Source of the DNA: Antitrichia curtipendula
Taxonomy: Eukaryota; Streptophyta; Bryopsida; Hypnales; Leucodontaceae
Length of the DNA: 64,000 nt
Direction: 5' to 3'
Assembly (NCBI GenBank): GCA_951230915.1
Contig: OX579638.1
Span: forward strand, 23,826,696-23,890,695
Below, piece after piece: positions 22,739 to 34,009 of this stretch (positions are counted from its first letter, which is position 1; each line of letters begins with the position of its first letter). Both the position numbers and the translations under genes were made by a program. The notes beneath the pieces were generated by a model. That model was not told the DNA's origin, made no database searches, and was given only the letters and a program-made list of their open reading frames with translations.

Positions 22739-23684
22739 GCACACGTAGGACATGTAGGCAGTTCTTAAAATGACCTATGTGTAAAGAATGAGTAGTAAGT
22801 TGTGAGGTAACAGTATGACAGGAGCACAAGTTGACAGAGTCTGGAAGTCTCATTTTCATAGTCATGTTATCGGATTATGTATGGACGAAATCCAAATATA
22901 TTTGTGTTTTTCGCAAAGAAACGTGCATACATATTGCTTGCAGCTTGATGTTGTGTGATGCATTTGAATTATGTTGTCCATAGCCATGACTTTATAAGAG
23001 GAAAGTGAAATGTATTAATTTCTCATGACATGAATAATTTAATGAATTCATAGAATTGTAGATAATTGAAATATAAAAGCAGTGGCGTATGTAAGCATTG
23101 ACTACTTATTTTTTTGTCCATCAAAGGTAGGAGTTAAGGTAACCAAAGCCCAAGGGGCCATAAAAGCAATCACTTTCTATTTTTTTTAAAAACAAGAAAT
23201 AAAATAGTGTGGTCCTTTGGAGAAAAAAGAGATCATTCATAAATAGTGACTAATAATGGTTTGGTAATTAAAAGATTTTACTTTAGAGGATAACAAATGG
23301 GGCACCAAAACATTCACTCAAATATCTTTTTTGATCAAAGTAGGTAGAGTAATTAAAAGGTCAGTAAAGCATTGTCTTTTCGGAAATGATATAGAAGACT
23401 TTAGTATAACCAATTTTTCTCCTAAGCATTCATTTACCGATTTTTTTATGAAAAAGGTAACGGTAGTACAATACAGACACTCCCACAGCAAAGACAGCAG
23501 ACACTTAAACATTTACTTACCAATTTTTTGGTAAATAAAATATTTTGGGTGATAAACGAGGCACTTACTCGCAATCTTTTCTTAACTAAAAGGGTGAATC
23601 ATTGAATCCTAAACTAAGAGGGCTTATAAACATAAAATTTCATTTTTTTCTACTTTTCAAGTGTTAAGGGAATCAAGGGGGCAT
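22739..23684. other. AT-rich 3' flank of the hAT gene
   Basis: No gene seen. It includes a short stretch reading AAGCCCAAGGGGCCATAAAA near 23145 that vaguely resembles the ends of the TTAA-flanked element family. Confidence 0.4.
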
Positions 23685-23688
23685 TTAA

Positions 23689-24059
23689 CTCCTAAAGTCC
23701 CATTATCACCTCGGGGGACACGCCGGATTTTGGGCAGGTTCCTATGAGCTCATATTTCATTGGAAACTTTTTGAACCTTTTTTGTAAGGTAGAAAATGTG
23801 ATTAGCTTTGTGGAAATATAATTTTAATAGCAATTGGTGCTTGGGAGCAGAAGTTATTGCATAAAAAGCCTAAAACTGAACTTGGTGTGCAACAAAAAGA
23901 AAATCACAAGAAGTCAAAATAAAACTTTTCAAATTTTTGTAATAAAATATCAAATTTTTGTCTACATTTGAAGCTTTGACTCATTCTATTTGAACTAGTA
24001 ATGAGAGAGTTATGGACAGTCTTGTTTTTTGGGCAATCTAAACATCTTCTTGCAAAAAA
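23689..24059 (+). mobile_element. TTAA-flanked element, truncated by a GC-rich array
   Basis: TTAA at 23685-23688, then CTCCTAAAGTCCC and CCTCGGGGGACACGCC, matching the left end of the family. The interior matches (GCTTTGTGGAAATATAA, AATTGGTGCTTGGGAGCAGA, GGGCAATCTAAACATCTTC). Homology stops at about 24059, where the sequence switches directly to GTACGTCCCCGCC. The second end is missing. Confidence 0.65.
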
Positions 24060-24200
24060 TAAGTACGTCCCCGCCCCGACGAGTACATCCCCGCCCTGAC
24101 GAAGTACGTCCCCGCCCATAACCAAGTACGTCCCCGCCCCGACGAGTACGTCCCCGCCCTGACGAAGTACGTCCCTGCCCACACCGAAGTACGTCCCCGC
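24060..24200 (+). promoter_or_regulatory. GC-rich GTACGTCCCCGCCC array at element junction
   Basis: Seven GTACGTCCCCGCCC units at a spacing of 18-20 bp. The array interrupts a TTAA element on its left. On its right is a GTCC-rich microsatellite (24320-24362) and then the direct repeat that starts the palindrome-rich region. It is probably the end of an inserted element. Confidence 0.6.
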
Positions 24201-24319
24201 CTCTACGTTGGCACCCTGACTGCAACGTGGCTGGCCACGTCAAACACTTCCGGTCAGGAGTAGGGAATATTTTGATTAGGGGCAGAATTACCTGCCCAAA
24301 GTGTCCGCTTAGGGTTGGA

Positions 24320-24362
24320 CAAGTCCGTCCGTCCGTCCGTTTTGTCCGTCCGTCCGGGACGT
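24320..24362. repeat. GTCC microsatellite
   Basis: GTCCGTCCGTCCGTCCG followed by TTTTGTCCGTCCGTCCGGGA: a short pure tetranucleotide run with one interruption. Confidence 0.85.
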
Positions 24363-24397
24363 CCGGTGACCCTGAAGCGTCCGATTTGACAACCCTG

Positions 24398-24912
24398 GCC
24401 AAATTATCTTTGAGCCGAAGATATGATTTTATTCAAATCACCGTACAAGGATATGAAGTCACTCACAAGGGCGAGAGGAATGCAAGGTGAGATACCTAAC
24501 TATCCAAAAACCCTGAAATCCTTTAATCATATTTAAATAAATATATAATTAATAACATAAAAATCATTCAAATTAACCATCTCACAAACAAATTACTGAA
24601 ATATTGAAGCCAACAAATTTTCCATCTAATCAAAGATAATCATCAAGAGAACAAGAGATACGATTCTATTCAAATTCCTATGTCTGAAATGATACGCCAA
24701 AGACGATATCCAACCACCTTACAGATACTCAAAGTGAAAAAAAAAGAATCAATTTATCTTCGAATCGAAGATAACTAAAATGTCAATAAATGACAAGTAG
24801 TATTACTTTCATTTTCCCTTACCATAAATTAAACCAATCACGCCAACTAATACTTAATAAAAGATTTATCCTCGATACGAAGATAAATGTGTATAGGTCA
24901 TTTACTAATGAA
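24398..24912 (+). repeat. Direct repeat S, copy 1 (515 bp), with three palindromes
   Basis: Matches 47330-47843 in the same orientation with scattered substitutions, from GCCAAATTATCTT to TTTACTAATGAA. It contains palindromes at 24404, 24754 and 24866. In copy 2 this sequence runs directly into the right arm of the giant inverted repeat. Here it runs into AAGGCCATATTCATTAAAA, a string also found at the inner end of the left arm (41689). Confidence 0.9.
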
Positions 24913-25699
24913 AGGCCATATTCATTAAAATGAGACGAACTAGTCAATATGAGAACCTAAGTCCCTCTTTTCAAAGATAAGTTGTTGGAGGCAAAGATAA
25001 ATATGGATAGCCTTACCAACAGTTAATGAGGAAATTGCTATTTCAAAATGGTCATGAAGATAAATTTTTGTTCCATTTTAGAATTGCTTAGAATAATCAC
25101 AAACTCAAACAATGCAAAATGAAATTCCACATAGGTGGTCAAAAAGTATGTAACATTTATAACAACTGAAGTGGTCAATTTACGTTGAAGAACATGAATC
25201 TACTTGAGATGCCATCTACATATGAACCAATTAACTCGTTTATATATACCGTAATGCCTAGGAAATGAAATCATTCCCGTAATTCTACTGATTGAATGTG
25301 ATAGTGTAAAATTATGAAGGCCATGCGCACATGAAGCCTTTGCCTTTTCTAAAAAATGTATGTGAATGAATATTCTATTAATAGTAATGGATGCTATACA
25401 AAATTCATTGCATTCCAAAAGGGAACTAATCCACTAGCCATCATTCTTGGTGGAAGAACAACTTTTTGCTGCCTCATTGGCTGCCTCTACTGCTTTCAAC
25501 TTGCTCAACCCTTTAAGGATATCCTCGCGTCGAGAAGGCCTTGGATCTTCACTCGCAGAAAGGACACGGCCAAACATGCCCATCAGCATTAGTTCCTTCA
25601 CTTCTCTCCGTCACTTGCGTTCACTTCCGGTTGTGCCATCATTAGAAAGAGATCTACAACTTCGACAAGGCGGCCTTGGAAATGGTCTATTGGTAGAAC
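24913..25699. other. AT-rich flank between repeat S and the left-arm genes
   Basis: No supported gene. It is not known whether it belongs to the inverted repeat, because the matching part of the right arm would lie beyond 64000. No 21-bp palindromes are seen here. Confidence 0.4.
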
Positions 25700-26386
25700 T
25701 TATGTACGGATCAGCAGTTGTTGTTGATCGTGTGTAATTTGACCCTCGAAAGTTTCGAAGAGTTGTTCGGTGGAATGTAGGTACTCCAGAAGGCAAAGAT
25801 CTGCATCCCACGGATTTGGAGGGAATGGAGTCAATAATTTGTGCGATGCGCGGGACTTGACCTGCAATGCATGCACTTGATGGGACCTTCCTCTTGCAAC
25901 CTCCTCCTGTTGAATTTGTATTGTAATCATCACCCTGTTGAGGGTGATATGCAACCGCTGCAAGTGATTTTAGTCATCCTCAAGGCAAGCATCCACCGCT
26001 TGGTCACCCTGGTGTTCTTCATCTACATATAGTTTCCTGTGCGGGGTGTTTGAAGTCTGTAGCGTTGGCGATTGCGATCGCAATCGACTAGGAATGAAGT
26101 CACACTTCTTCACAGGTGAGGGCGAGCAAATCGGGGTCCTCAATGATCCTCTACTGGGTGGGCTGTCGACCACGCCTTCCTCCACATTCCCCTTTGAGAA
26201 GTCGATGGCTGCGGAAGCCGCGTCGGTTGCAGAGCCGAGAAGAGAAGGCCTAGGATAAGAGAATGGCAAGAAGCTCCCTCCAGCCGACTCAGATTTCCTA
26301 GACATGGGTGCATCTGATCCAGACAACAAGCTCCTAGTGGTGAGCGGCCGTCTATGCTGCAACAAGTGCATCACGGACCCTCCAAC
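25700..26386 (-). pseudogene. Third arm gene (left copy), unknown function, in-frame stop
   Basis: An exon begins at 26386 after a TTTTCTTTAG acceptor; an ATG is at 26371. The protein has a Ser/Pro-rich disordered N-terminal part (SFLPFSYPRPSLLGSATD), then, after an in-frame TAA at 25970-25972 (possibly from CAA), a helical region (HLQRLHITLNRVMITIQIQQ) and NPWDADLCLLEYLHSTEQLF. It ends at 25700. I do not recognise it. It lies 314 bp downstream of the HAD-like gene on the same strand, in the same order as in the right arm. Confidence 0.5.
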
Positions 26387-26699
26387 CTAAAGAAAACGGA
26401 GAGTACATAACCCTTACACAATTTATCCTCGGTCCAAAGACAACAAACTACTTGCACAGTTCATATCTTCAATTCATTGATAAGACAAAGCCTCCACAAT
26501 TATTCTTCAACCACAAACAACAACAAAATCTGAAAGATCACAATTTATCCTTGACCCAAAGATAACTCCACATAGAAAGAACATGGAATCAAAATGAAAC
26601 TTCAAAATTTTACTAATACCCATGAATGAAATTTACATAAAAATTTATATTCACACTATGTACAACGCTTTCTACGATCAACGAGTATATGCAGAAGTA

Positions 26700-27542
26700 C
26701 TATTTCTTCCTATGTCTCTCCCGCTCAATCACTAGTTTCATCCCTGGCAAGACGAAACGAGACCCAAAATTATTGGCGGACTCCTTCATGCCGCCTAACA
26801 CTCCATCCGCAAGATGGGACTCAGGAGACAAGGGGGGCACGCCAATGCGGTTCGCATCAACGAACTCGCGCAAGCAACCAAGTGGACATTCTTCATGAAG
26901 TCTCCTCAACCACTGAATCAAACTGCCCAACAATACTTTGTCCCCACGCATCTCATGATTCCAGCTCTCAAGGAATATTGCATTCCCGTTCTCATTGAGG
27001 ATGCTCTTTTGCGGAGAGTCGTCAATGAGAAGAGTGTTGTCCTTGTTAAAGGACGTTGGATCATCCGGGTCTAAGAACAATTGCTCTTCAAGCACTTTGA
27101 GAAGCAGGTACTTCCAAGGGCTCCCAGCCTGTTTAAGGTATTCCCCCTTGGACACATCTATCGTCTTGCACTGTTCTTGGCCTAGGATATCAAATGGCGC
27201 CTTGTTGTTTTGGAACAGGAAATTAGCGACAGGTTCCATAGTCTTCTTCAACATGGAGTTCCAGACTACAACGCGATTTGTGATCCTAGAAAGCTCGTCT
27301 AAGAATTCCCTCATGTTGGGACGAACGAAGACGGCCTTGGGCTCAATGATAGTGGGGATTCGGTCGGAAAATATATTCTCGTGCACTGTGTGATGCCGTT
27401 GTTTCAAAAATGACCTTTGAAACAAGCACTCACACAGTACTCCGTTCAAATCAAATACGACATTCAACCACTTCTGTCGCGGTTGAGGAACTAGCGTGGA
27501 CACACTCCGCGACACTCTCTCTCTCCGCTTCCTTGCTACTCC
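26700..27542 (-). CDS. HAD superfamily (FCP1/NIF-like) protein, exon 2, left copy
   Basis: 280-residue HAD-like domain. Motif I is VVFDLNGVLCE: the nucleophilic Asp is present but the usual second Asp (DxD) is Asn. Motif II is probably VVVWNSMLKK. Motif III is LLIDDSPQKS with the Asp pair that binds magnesium. FCP1/NIF proteins are phosphatases; the DxN change makes loss of phosphatase activity likely. The frame is intact to the stop at 26700 and differs from the right-arm copy by one residue in the N-terminal part (Ser for Pro). No signal peptide or membrane segment is seen. Confidence 0.75.
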   Translation of the reverse strand, partial: GVARKRRERVSRSVSTLVPQPRQKWLNVVFDLNGVLCECLFQRSFLKQRHHTVHENIFSDRIPTIIEPKAVFVRPNMREFLDELSRITNRVVVWNSMLKKTMEPVANFLFQNNKAPFDILGQEQCKTIDVSKGEYLKQAGSPWKYLLLKVLEEQLFLDPDDPTSFNKDNTLLIDDSPQKSILNENGNAIFLESWNHEMRGDKVLLGSLIQWLRRLHEECPLGCLREFVDANRIGVPPLSPESHLADGVLGGMKESANNFGSRFVLPGMKLVIERERHRKK

Positions 27543-27576
27543 CTGATCAAACAAAACAGAAAAGATATGTAGTTAC

Positions 27577-27696
27577 CTGTTGAAATGCGGAATCAGGTGA
27601 CTCATAAAACGGCGAACAGTACATAACCCCACTAAGCGACTGCAGAACCCCTCCAGTAAGAGGTAGTTTGAGTGGCAACGGTCGAAGCACACTCAT
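27577..27696 (-). CDS. HAD-like gene, probable exon 1, left copy
   Basis: A 40-codon frame starting MSVLRPLPLKLPLTGGV that ends in phase 0 at CAACAG|GTAACT, 34 bp before the start of the HAD exon (TTTGATCAG|GGAGTA, also phase 0). The phase agreement suggests a joined product of 320 residues, but an intron of 34 bp is shorter than plants normally splice. The true exon structure may therefore differ. Confidence 0.4.
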
Positions 27697-28072
27697 ATTT
27701 TTTTGGCGCTGAGCACAAACATGGTCAAAATGAATCCATTAGACACAAAATTCACCGAAGAAGAGTGCCCCGTATATTTATTTCTTAAGTAATTAAGATA
27801 CATCCGGTCTACCGGTTTTGATGAGTTACTAGCCAATTTGGTTACAATATTCACCACACCACGCTCGAGTATGTACACTATTCTACAAAACGAAGTCACA
27901 AAGAGCAGTTTGTCGACGCCAAACAATCAGAGACTGCTCATTCCTTCCTGTCAATCAGAATGAATCGACATAAGAGAACCCTCATGAGAAACCCACAAGA
28001 CGAACATCCATTACATCCCAATGGACAGACTCATGAATAATCGTAGGGGTCTGAAGATGCTGGAGACTGTAC
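27697..28072. other. Spacer between ParB-like and HAD-like genes, left arm
   Basis: About 375 bp, conserved with 62112-62487 in the other arm. No palindrome and no clear TATA box. It may contain the terminator of the ParB-like gene and the promoter of the HAD-like gene. Confidence 0.4.
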
Positions 28073-29460
28073 CTAATCGAGATCCATGTTGGCCGTTTCT
28101 TCGTCCATGTAACCCCTATAGTCCAAGCTCTCCTCTTCGTCAGGCGGGTTCGCGAATTCAACCACCATATTGTGGTTCGGAGAGGCAATGGCAAGCGGTA
28201 CCGGATCCGCAGCAATCTCTCTTTCCTCTTGAGTCTCCGGCACTGACTCCCCTTGGAGTCCGACATCAGCGAGCCGACTTAGGTTATCCTTGCATCGAAG
28301 ATAACGTGATTCCACTTCACGTCTTGCTGGTCCGGTTGTAGAGGACGGGATCTCGTCATGCCCCTGTTCCTCACGTGGAACATCCGGCAGTGCCGGCTCA
28401 GCAGGCGTATGTCTAGTATTGTCCTCATCCAAGGTAGGATGAGAGACAACATTATCTTCGACACGAAGATCCTTCGGGGAGTCGGTCGACGTTGTTCGCC
28501 GAACAGGGTGCCGAGGTAAAGCCGCATTATCTTCGCCTCGAGGATAATGTTGGGTGTTGGCGGAAGTAGACTTCTGAATGGACCCTTGTGGAGATTCGGA
28601 ACTCATCTGTTGAAGGGATCGAGAGACTGACGGGTCCTGCGTCATTGTCTTGAGAGAGACATTCTCTTTCCGGAGTTTCTCAAGTTCCGCCTTCAGCATT
28701 TCCTTCTCCAACTGCTCCGCTACCCATCTGGCTTCCTCCTCTGCCCGCTTCAAGGCCTTCCTCTCCGCGCGCTCCTTCCAGAAGTCCTTGTTCTCTTGCT
28801 TCACCGGAAGCAGAATTATTTGACTCTGAACTGGGTGCGCAGCGGACTCCGCAGCAAGTTTAGGTTGCACCTCCAAAGCTGAATCCACTTCATGGTTGGC
28901 AGAAGACGGCCCCCCTTCGTCAACCTCCACATCCCCGTAGTCAATGTCATTCAGATCCGAGTAGGACTCCTCGAGTTCACTTAGATCGTATATGGCCACT
29001 ATCCCCTCAATGGACATCTTGCCCTTCTTCTTATTCCTCTTCTCTGCCGCTGCCAACACCTCCACCTGCTCCGTGTCCTTTGCCACTTCCTCAGCTTCAG
29101 AAGGGTTCACTTCCGGCAACCGATTCATCACCTGGACATCGGTTATGATAACATCCAGATCGTCGCCGCCAACCATGTCCGTGTTTGTTCCGAACTCATT
29201 TATCCCGAGCTCCAAGGCACCACCGTGACCACCGAATTCGGCTTCCCTCTCTGTAATTTTGATGGTATCCGCTAAGGATGGCGTGGACTCGGAATCAAGT
29301 TCCGGAGTCGATAGGTTGCTTGGACGTTCATAACCTGGGAGGTATGGCAAGTTTTCATGGCAGAAGTCGTTGATGTCCAAGGAACTGCCATACTTTGTCA
29401 AGTCCTGATGTTTCTTAGATATATGCCTCTGGAAATCCCATAATAGAAGAGGCCATACAT
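28073..29460 (-). pseudogene. ParB/methyltransferase-like gene, exon 3, left copy, frameshifted
   Basis: Equivalent of the right-arm exon 60723-62111. One base is missing near the start (TTTCCAGAGG against TTTCCGAGAGG), which puts the first codons out of frame. The acceptor is GTCTCGTAG instead of GTCTCGCAG. After that the frame is open to NMDLD-stop. Three 21-bp palindromes (28284, 28452, 28527) lie inside the coding sequence at the same places as in the other arm. Confidence 0.75.
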
Positions 29461-29742
29461 CTACGAGACCAACACAACAAGTTAGTACCCAATTCACACA
29501 TTAAACTGCGGAGACGAAGTCCAGCAAAGTTATCCTCGTGTCGATGATAATTGCTCAGCAGTCTATGAACAAGATCTGATATATGAAAAAAACTCCAAGA
29601 TCCGTATTGACATTGAAGTTCTATTCTACAACTAATGGTAACTAATAATCATGGATGGTTATCCTCGGGCCGAAGATAACCATCGAACTCAGGGTGTTAT
29701 CCTCGGCCCGAAGATAATGGGTGGCAGGAGTTATAATATTAC
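29461..29742 (-). other. Intron 2 of the ParB-like gene, left copy, with three palindromes
   Basis: Donor GTAATA after AAAG, acceptor GTCTCGTAG. It contains palindromes at 29530, 29659 and 29697, which occupy about a quarter of the intron. The right-arm intron has three at the matching positions. Confidence 0.7.
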
Positions 29743-30492
29743 CTTTGCGGCAATCATGAACTTCGACCCCGTGTAGATGCCGACGACGTTCTCTCCCTTT
29801 ACACAGAAGCTCTGGAGAATGTCAATGTAGAACTCCATCCTTTACTCGCTGGCATGGATCCTATACTTGGCCTCCGTGTTCTTCTGGAATTCAATGTAGT
29901 AAGGGATGTCGCCCGTGGAGTAGACCCTCTTCACAACATCCACATTCTTGGGCTCGCCATCGGTCCCTTTTTTTAACACGAATACAAGCTTTACCACGGA
30001 AGGCGTGGCTCGTGTCGTGGTGTTGTCCAACCTCTCCGCTTTGCTGGGCTGGTACGTGAACACCTTGATCTCGAAGTCCTTCAGCCGCGAAGCTGCAAAC
30101 TTCTTGGTTGCCTCTAGGTCGTATTGACTTCCTACAATCCATAACCCAGCGTCCGGGGTAGTAATTTCAGGCTTCAAATGAGCAGCCAAATAATTAAGCA
30201 GTGGAGAACACGGAGGACCATCAATGGATCCGGGATTTTCTTTTGATGGTCCGTGGAGAACACGGAGGACCATCAGTGGATCCCACGGATCCCGGTGTAC
30301 TCAGTGCAAGTCACCGATCCACCAGTTCCCCATCAGTGTGTTTCCGGAGAAACTCCTCCCACAACTGGTACATCTTGTCTGCCAATGTAATGATTCTAAG
30401 TTCATTCTTGACATCGGACGCGAGTTTCACCTTGGCGCCTTCTTTGTCCGGGTTAATGCTACAATACCTTATCAAACAGCGTCAACAAATTC
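29743..30492 (-). pseudogene. ParB/methyltransferase-like gene, exon 2, left copy, internally deleted
   Basis: Equivalent of 59106-60440 but only about 750 bp instead of 1335. Roughly 640 bp of coding sequence are replaced by a short filler near 30225-30310 that repeats GGACCATCAATGGATCC-like blocks. A one-base deletion near 30475 shifts the frame, and GAG TAA replaces GAG TTG at 29842. The methyltransferase-like end (FCVKGENVVGIYTGSKFMIA) is still readable. This copy cannot encode the full protein. Confidence 0.8.
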
Positions 30493-30715
30493 CTGCATGG
30501 CAATATTTCTAATGAAACAACAATCAGTTCCTAGGCAGTCGGAGTCTCGGAGAACTCGGGGGAGAGCAAATTATCCTCGGCCCGAGGATAAACATAGTCA
30601 TGACCGCTGGCAATGACTCAAAAATAAATTACGCGGTAGCAGCAATGCTCATTTCTAATCAGTACTAGCCACTGTTTATCTTCGCCACGAAGATAAACAG
30701 ACAGACAATGCTTAC
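30493..30715 (-). other. Intron 1 of the ParB-like gene, left copy, with two palindromes
   Basis: Donor GTAAGC, acceptor CATGCAG. Palindromes at 30571 and 30676 correspond to 59015 and 58910 in the right arm. Confidence 0.7.
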
Positions 30716-32137
30716 CTTGTACACAGCTGGATTGAAGATGGCCTTGTTCAGTCTTGCCAATCCTTCACGTTCAACATTAGTTGGCCGCTTGAGTTCCTTC
30801 CAGACCTGCCTGCAAGCTGATATCTGGTTCCCCCATGTTGGCTGACTATGGACGAGGTGATTGGATGAGTTGTACCACTTCGATATTTCGGTCAGCTTCC
30901 TCGCGTCAAGCGAGTAAACGATCGTTGCATCCCACGTCTGCAACTCCACCTTCCGGGACTCGCAACAACCGCCACTTTGCAGCATCTTCGATGCAGTGAT
31001 GCTGTGTTGACCATTGATAATATAGAAATTGCCGTCCTTAATATCATCCCACTTAGGTGGACGTTCCTTCAGGAGCCTTTTGTTGGCGTCAATCGGGGTC
31101 AGGCATACAAGTTGCCTTTGTTGGACTGACCCAAGGTGGACAAGTGTCTCTTTCATTTCCTCCACAATCTTCATCTCCAATTTTCGGATGATATACCTTG
31201 GAGGGGCCAGATGGCATTTGGAGATGTTCACCTTGAACGTCATGGGATCAAAAATGAAGCAGGACGCGTGCTTCTCCCAGAAATCTTTCTGGTATGCGCC
31301 TACCACTTCATATTTCTGGATGGGCTCATATTTGCCCGTCTTCCCGTTGTGGACGTTTGTTAGCGCGGAGCCTGAACTTCCAACACTTCCTGCCCGACTG
31401 TCTGTAACGGGTTTTAGACGCTTCTCGGTGGCCTCAACTGTCCCGGTTTCCGGGTTCTTCCGCTTGGGGAGCTGAGCTCGCGCTGTTCCTCTTCCACTCC
31501 CTCTGCTCCATGTTCGGGCTCGCGTCCCGAATACTAACTTTGTTTCGGCGTCTGCTTCGCGTCTGACTTTGCCACGGCCCTGGCTGTTACGGGATTGTTT
31601 TTCTACATTTTCTTTGGCATAGTCCTTCAACTTGCTAAACATGTAGCCAATCCTTCTCGCCGTGAAGATGGCGTTTCTACGTATCCATGGATGGAATCTC
31701 TGTTGGAACTCATCCGCCAGTTCGTCGTAGTTCCCCTCGTGTAAACCTCTTATGAGGTTATCCAGGTCGAACGCTCCCACATCGTCTTCTTCATGCAGGA
31801 CGATGGAGTGGGTGTGTTTTGTATCTTTTCCAGACTGGTCGCACGCATGGAGTGTGAGGACGATGAATTTCTCCTGGTGGAGCTCTATGAGGGCGACCTT
31901 CTCATCCAGGTTCCAGTTCACGTAGATTCCTGAATCCTTCACCTTATGGCGTAGAAGAACGTAGTCCTTCGACCGATTTATTCCGAATGTCCAGAAGTCC
32001 ACAATGGGCTTGAATTGCCAGAGGTCGCCGTAGAGCTCCGGCCAGTCAAATATGAATGGCTCCTCCGACGTCCATTTCGTGAATGGCTCGAGGAATGGGG
32101 CAGTCGCTGAGTAGTCGTATTTCTTCTCCTCTGTCAT
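30716..32137 (-). pseudogene. ParB/sulfiredoxin-like gene, exon 1, left copy (exon itself intact)
   Basis: 474 codons from MTEEKKYDYSATAPF to the donor, without a stop. The N-terminal 200 residues are Trp- and acid-rich. Then comes an Arg/Gly basic linker (RTWSRGSGRGTARAQLPKRK), then a domain containing DGNFYIINGQHSITASKML. This is the ParB/Srx-fold signature, where bacterial ParB proteins have G-x-H-R-x-x-A. Here the Arg is Ser, so nuclease or CTPase-type chemistry may be altered. The exon has Gln where the right-arm copy has a stop (codon 340). The rest of this gene copy is broken. Confidence 0.72.
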
Positions 32138-32682
32138 ATTCAAGAATATCTGCAAGTATTGGTTGATCACGTTAGCATATATTCCTAGGATTATCTTCGG
32201 TCCGAGGATATTTGTAGCATCTATTTTCATATCTGTCTTCCTTTGCAGTTTGTATTCCATTAGATTAACAGAACCTACATTGTTCGAGATTATCTTCGTA
32301 TCGAGGATAATCATTTTCGTGGTTGGTTGTTAATGCATTAAGATTAGTTACTTTAGCTTCTATGTGTCTTTGCTCTTCTACTATTCCTGTAGTTGTTTTA
32401 GTGATTTCTATTTTTCTGGTCGTCCTCCGCGTTGTTTTTTATCTTCGGTCCGAGGATAATTATATTCTGTCCGAGGGTAAATATTTGCGTTGCGATTATG
32501 ACTGCGAGTTTCCTGGTTTACGACGCTCTCGTTTGGCTGCTAAGGGGTTCTACTGTTTTTATATTTATCTTCGGGTCGAGGATAATTGGAATTGTCTTAT
32601 ATGTCTATTGGAAGTTCTGAAGCTATTTCGGTATGTGGTTTGTGCATTGTTATTATTTTCAATGTGATTTAGATGAGGTTAT
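32138..32682. promoter_or_regulatory. 5' region of the left ParB-like gene with palindromes
   Basis: 545 bp upstream of the ATG with palindromes at 32191, 32290, 32439 and 32565 and a degenerate one near 32460. No TATA box is obvious. The corresponding right-arm stretch is 56923-57468. Confidence 0.5.
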
Positions 32683-32868
32683 TTATCCTCAAGTCGATGA
32701 TAATTATCCTCGGCTCGAGGATACCCACGCGAGGGCCGAGGACAATTCTCTTCGGCTCGAGGATAATCACACTTGACCGGATGATTATCCTCGAGCCGAA
32801 GATAATTGTTCCCATCCCTAGCGTGGGTATCCTCGAGCCGAGGATAATTATCTTCGACTCGAGGATCA
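32683..32868. repeat. Six-palindrome cluster forming a hairpin of about 145 bp, left arm
   Basis: Palindrome units begin at 32683, 32704, 32746, 32785, 32828 and 32848. The block 32704-32848 is itself an inverted repeat: CCTCGGCTCGAGGATACCCA pairs with TGGGTATCCTCGAGCCGAGG, and TTCGGCTCGAGGATAATC pairs with GATTATCCTCGAGCCGAA, around the loop ACACTTGACCGGAT. Confidence 0.88.
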
Positions 32869-33494
32869 TTTTAGCAAATGTTGTTGTGAATATTCTGTTC
32901 AAAACCCTAGGTTATACGCTTTCTAGCTTATTCATGCATTGCTCTGGATGTTGCGTATATTCATGTTTAGTGAAATCGTATTGCAACAACTAAGAAAATG
33001 AGGAACATGAAAGGAATCCTAAACGAGATTCTTACCTTCCAGTCCTTCGTCTAGGCAAAATGAAATAGCAGCTCAAGTAGTCTTCAGTACCAATTCTGCA
33101 TGGTACAGGTACTTACAAAGTTAGAAATGAAGTCACAATGCACCTGAACTTGGACAAATACTACATAAATTCAAGAAACAAGTAACAAAAACTAATGAAA
33201 ACAAAACCACAAATTGCAATTACTCAACACAATGATGAAACTGGAAACTGTGAAAAGGAAAAACTTCTGAATTTGAAGTAACCTGAATACCGTAGCAACA
33301 AACTGAATGAATCCTAGCGGAATTTTGAATGAAAACTAGCAGAAATCCCGACACCCCAAGCAAATACTTTCCCCACGGTTCTTGCACACAAGTGCAAACA
33401 AACAAAACGAAATCAACACATGAGCATTTCTACAATTCCTTACCAATACAACATGAAGAATTGTGGTTGGTGAACTCACCGCCTGGGAGTAGAA
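32869..33494. other. Upstream region of left ParB-like gene
   Basis: No palindromes and no supported gene. It is conserved with about 56097-56720 in the right arm and may include distal promoter sequence. Confidence 0.4.
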
Positions 33495-33705
33495 ATTGCG
33501 CAGAAGAAATCGCGCACACACCATGAGATAACGCACCAGTCGCGCACACACCACGAGATCGCGCACACACACACAATACGAGATCGCGCACACACCAATG
33601 ACCTCGAGATCACACACCACCACCAATCACACACACATCACGCACCACGCACCACTACCATTCACACACACCACAAGATCACGCACCACCACCAGTCGCA
33701 GCACA
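33495..33705. repeat. CA-rich degenerate tandem repeat (GATCGCGCACACACCAC type)
   Basis: Imperfect units of about 15-25 bp made of CACACACC, ACGAGATCGCGC and CACCACCA blocks. The length and order differ from the right-arm counterpart at 55855-56095, showing independent change since duplication. Confidence 0.8.
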
Positions 33706-34009
33706 CACGCGGAGAAGAAATCGTTGAGGGAGAAGGCACGTTGTGCACACAGCAATCGCGAGGAAAATCGCAGAAAGAAAAATCGCCGCGGGGGGTTGCA
33801 ATAGTGACCAACTGTACACAAATCCGTAAACCCCAAAACCCAAGAACCTAGCGATTGATCAAACCCCGAAATGAAGAACCTGCTGCAAACTTACAATGCG
33901 GAACGTGTTGTTAATGAGGAACGTGAATGGAAGAACGATAACCTGAAATGGAAAACGCCGCGGCTGTCTGTGCCGCCAAACGGAATTGACGAACTCCCAC
34001 ACCTGATCC

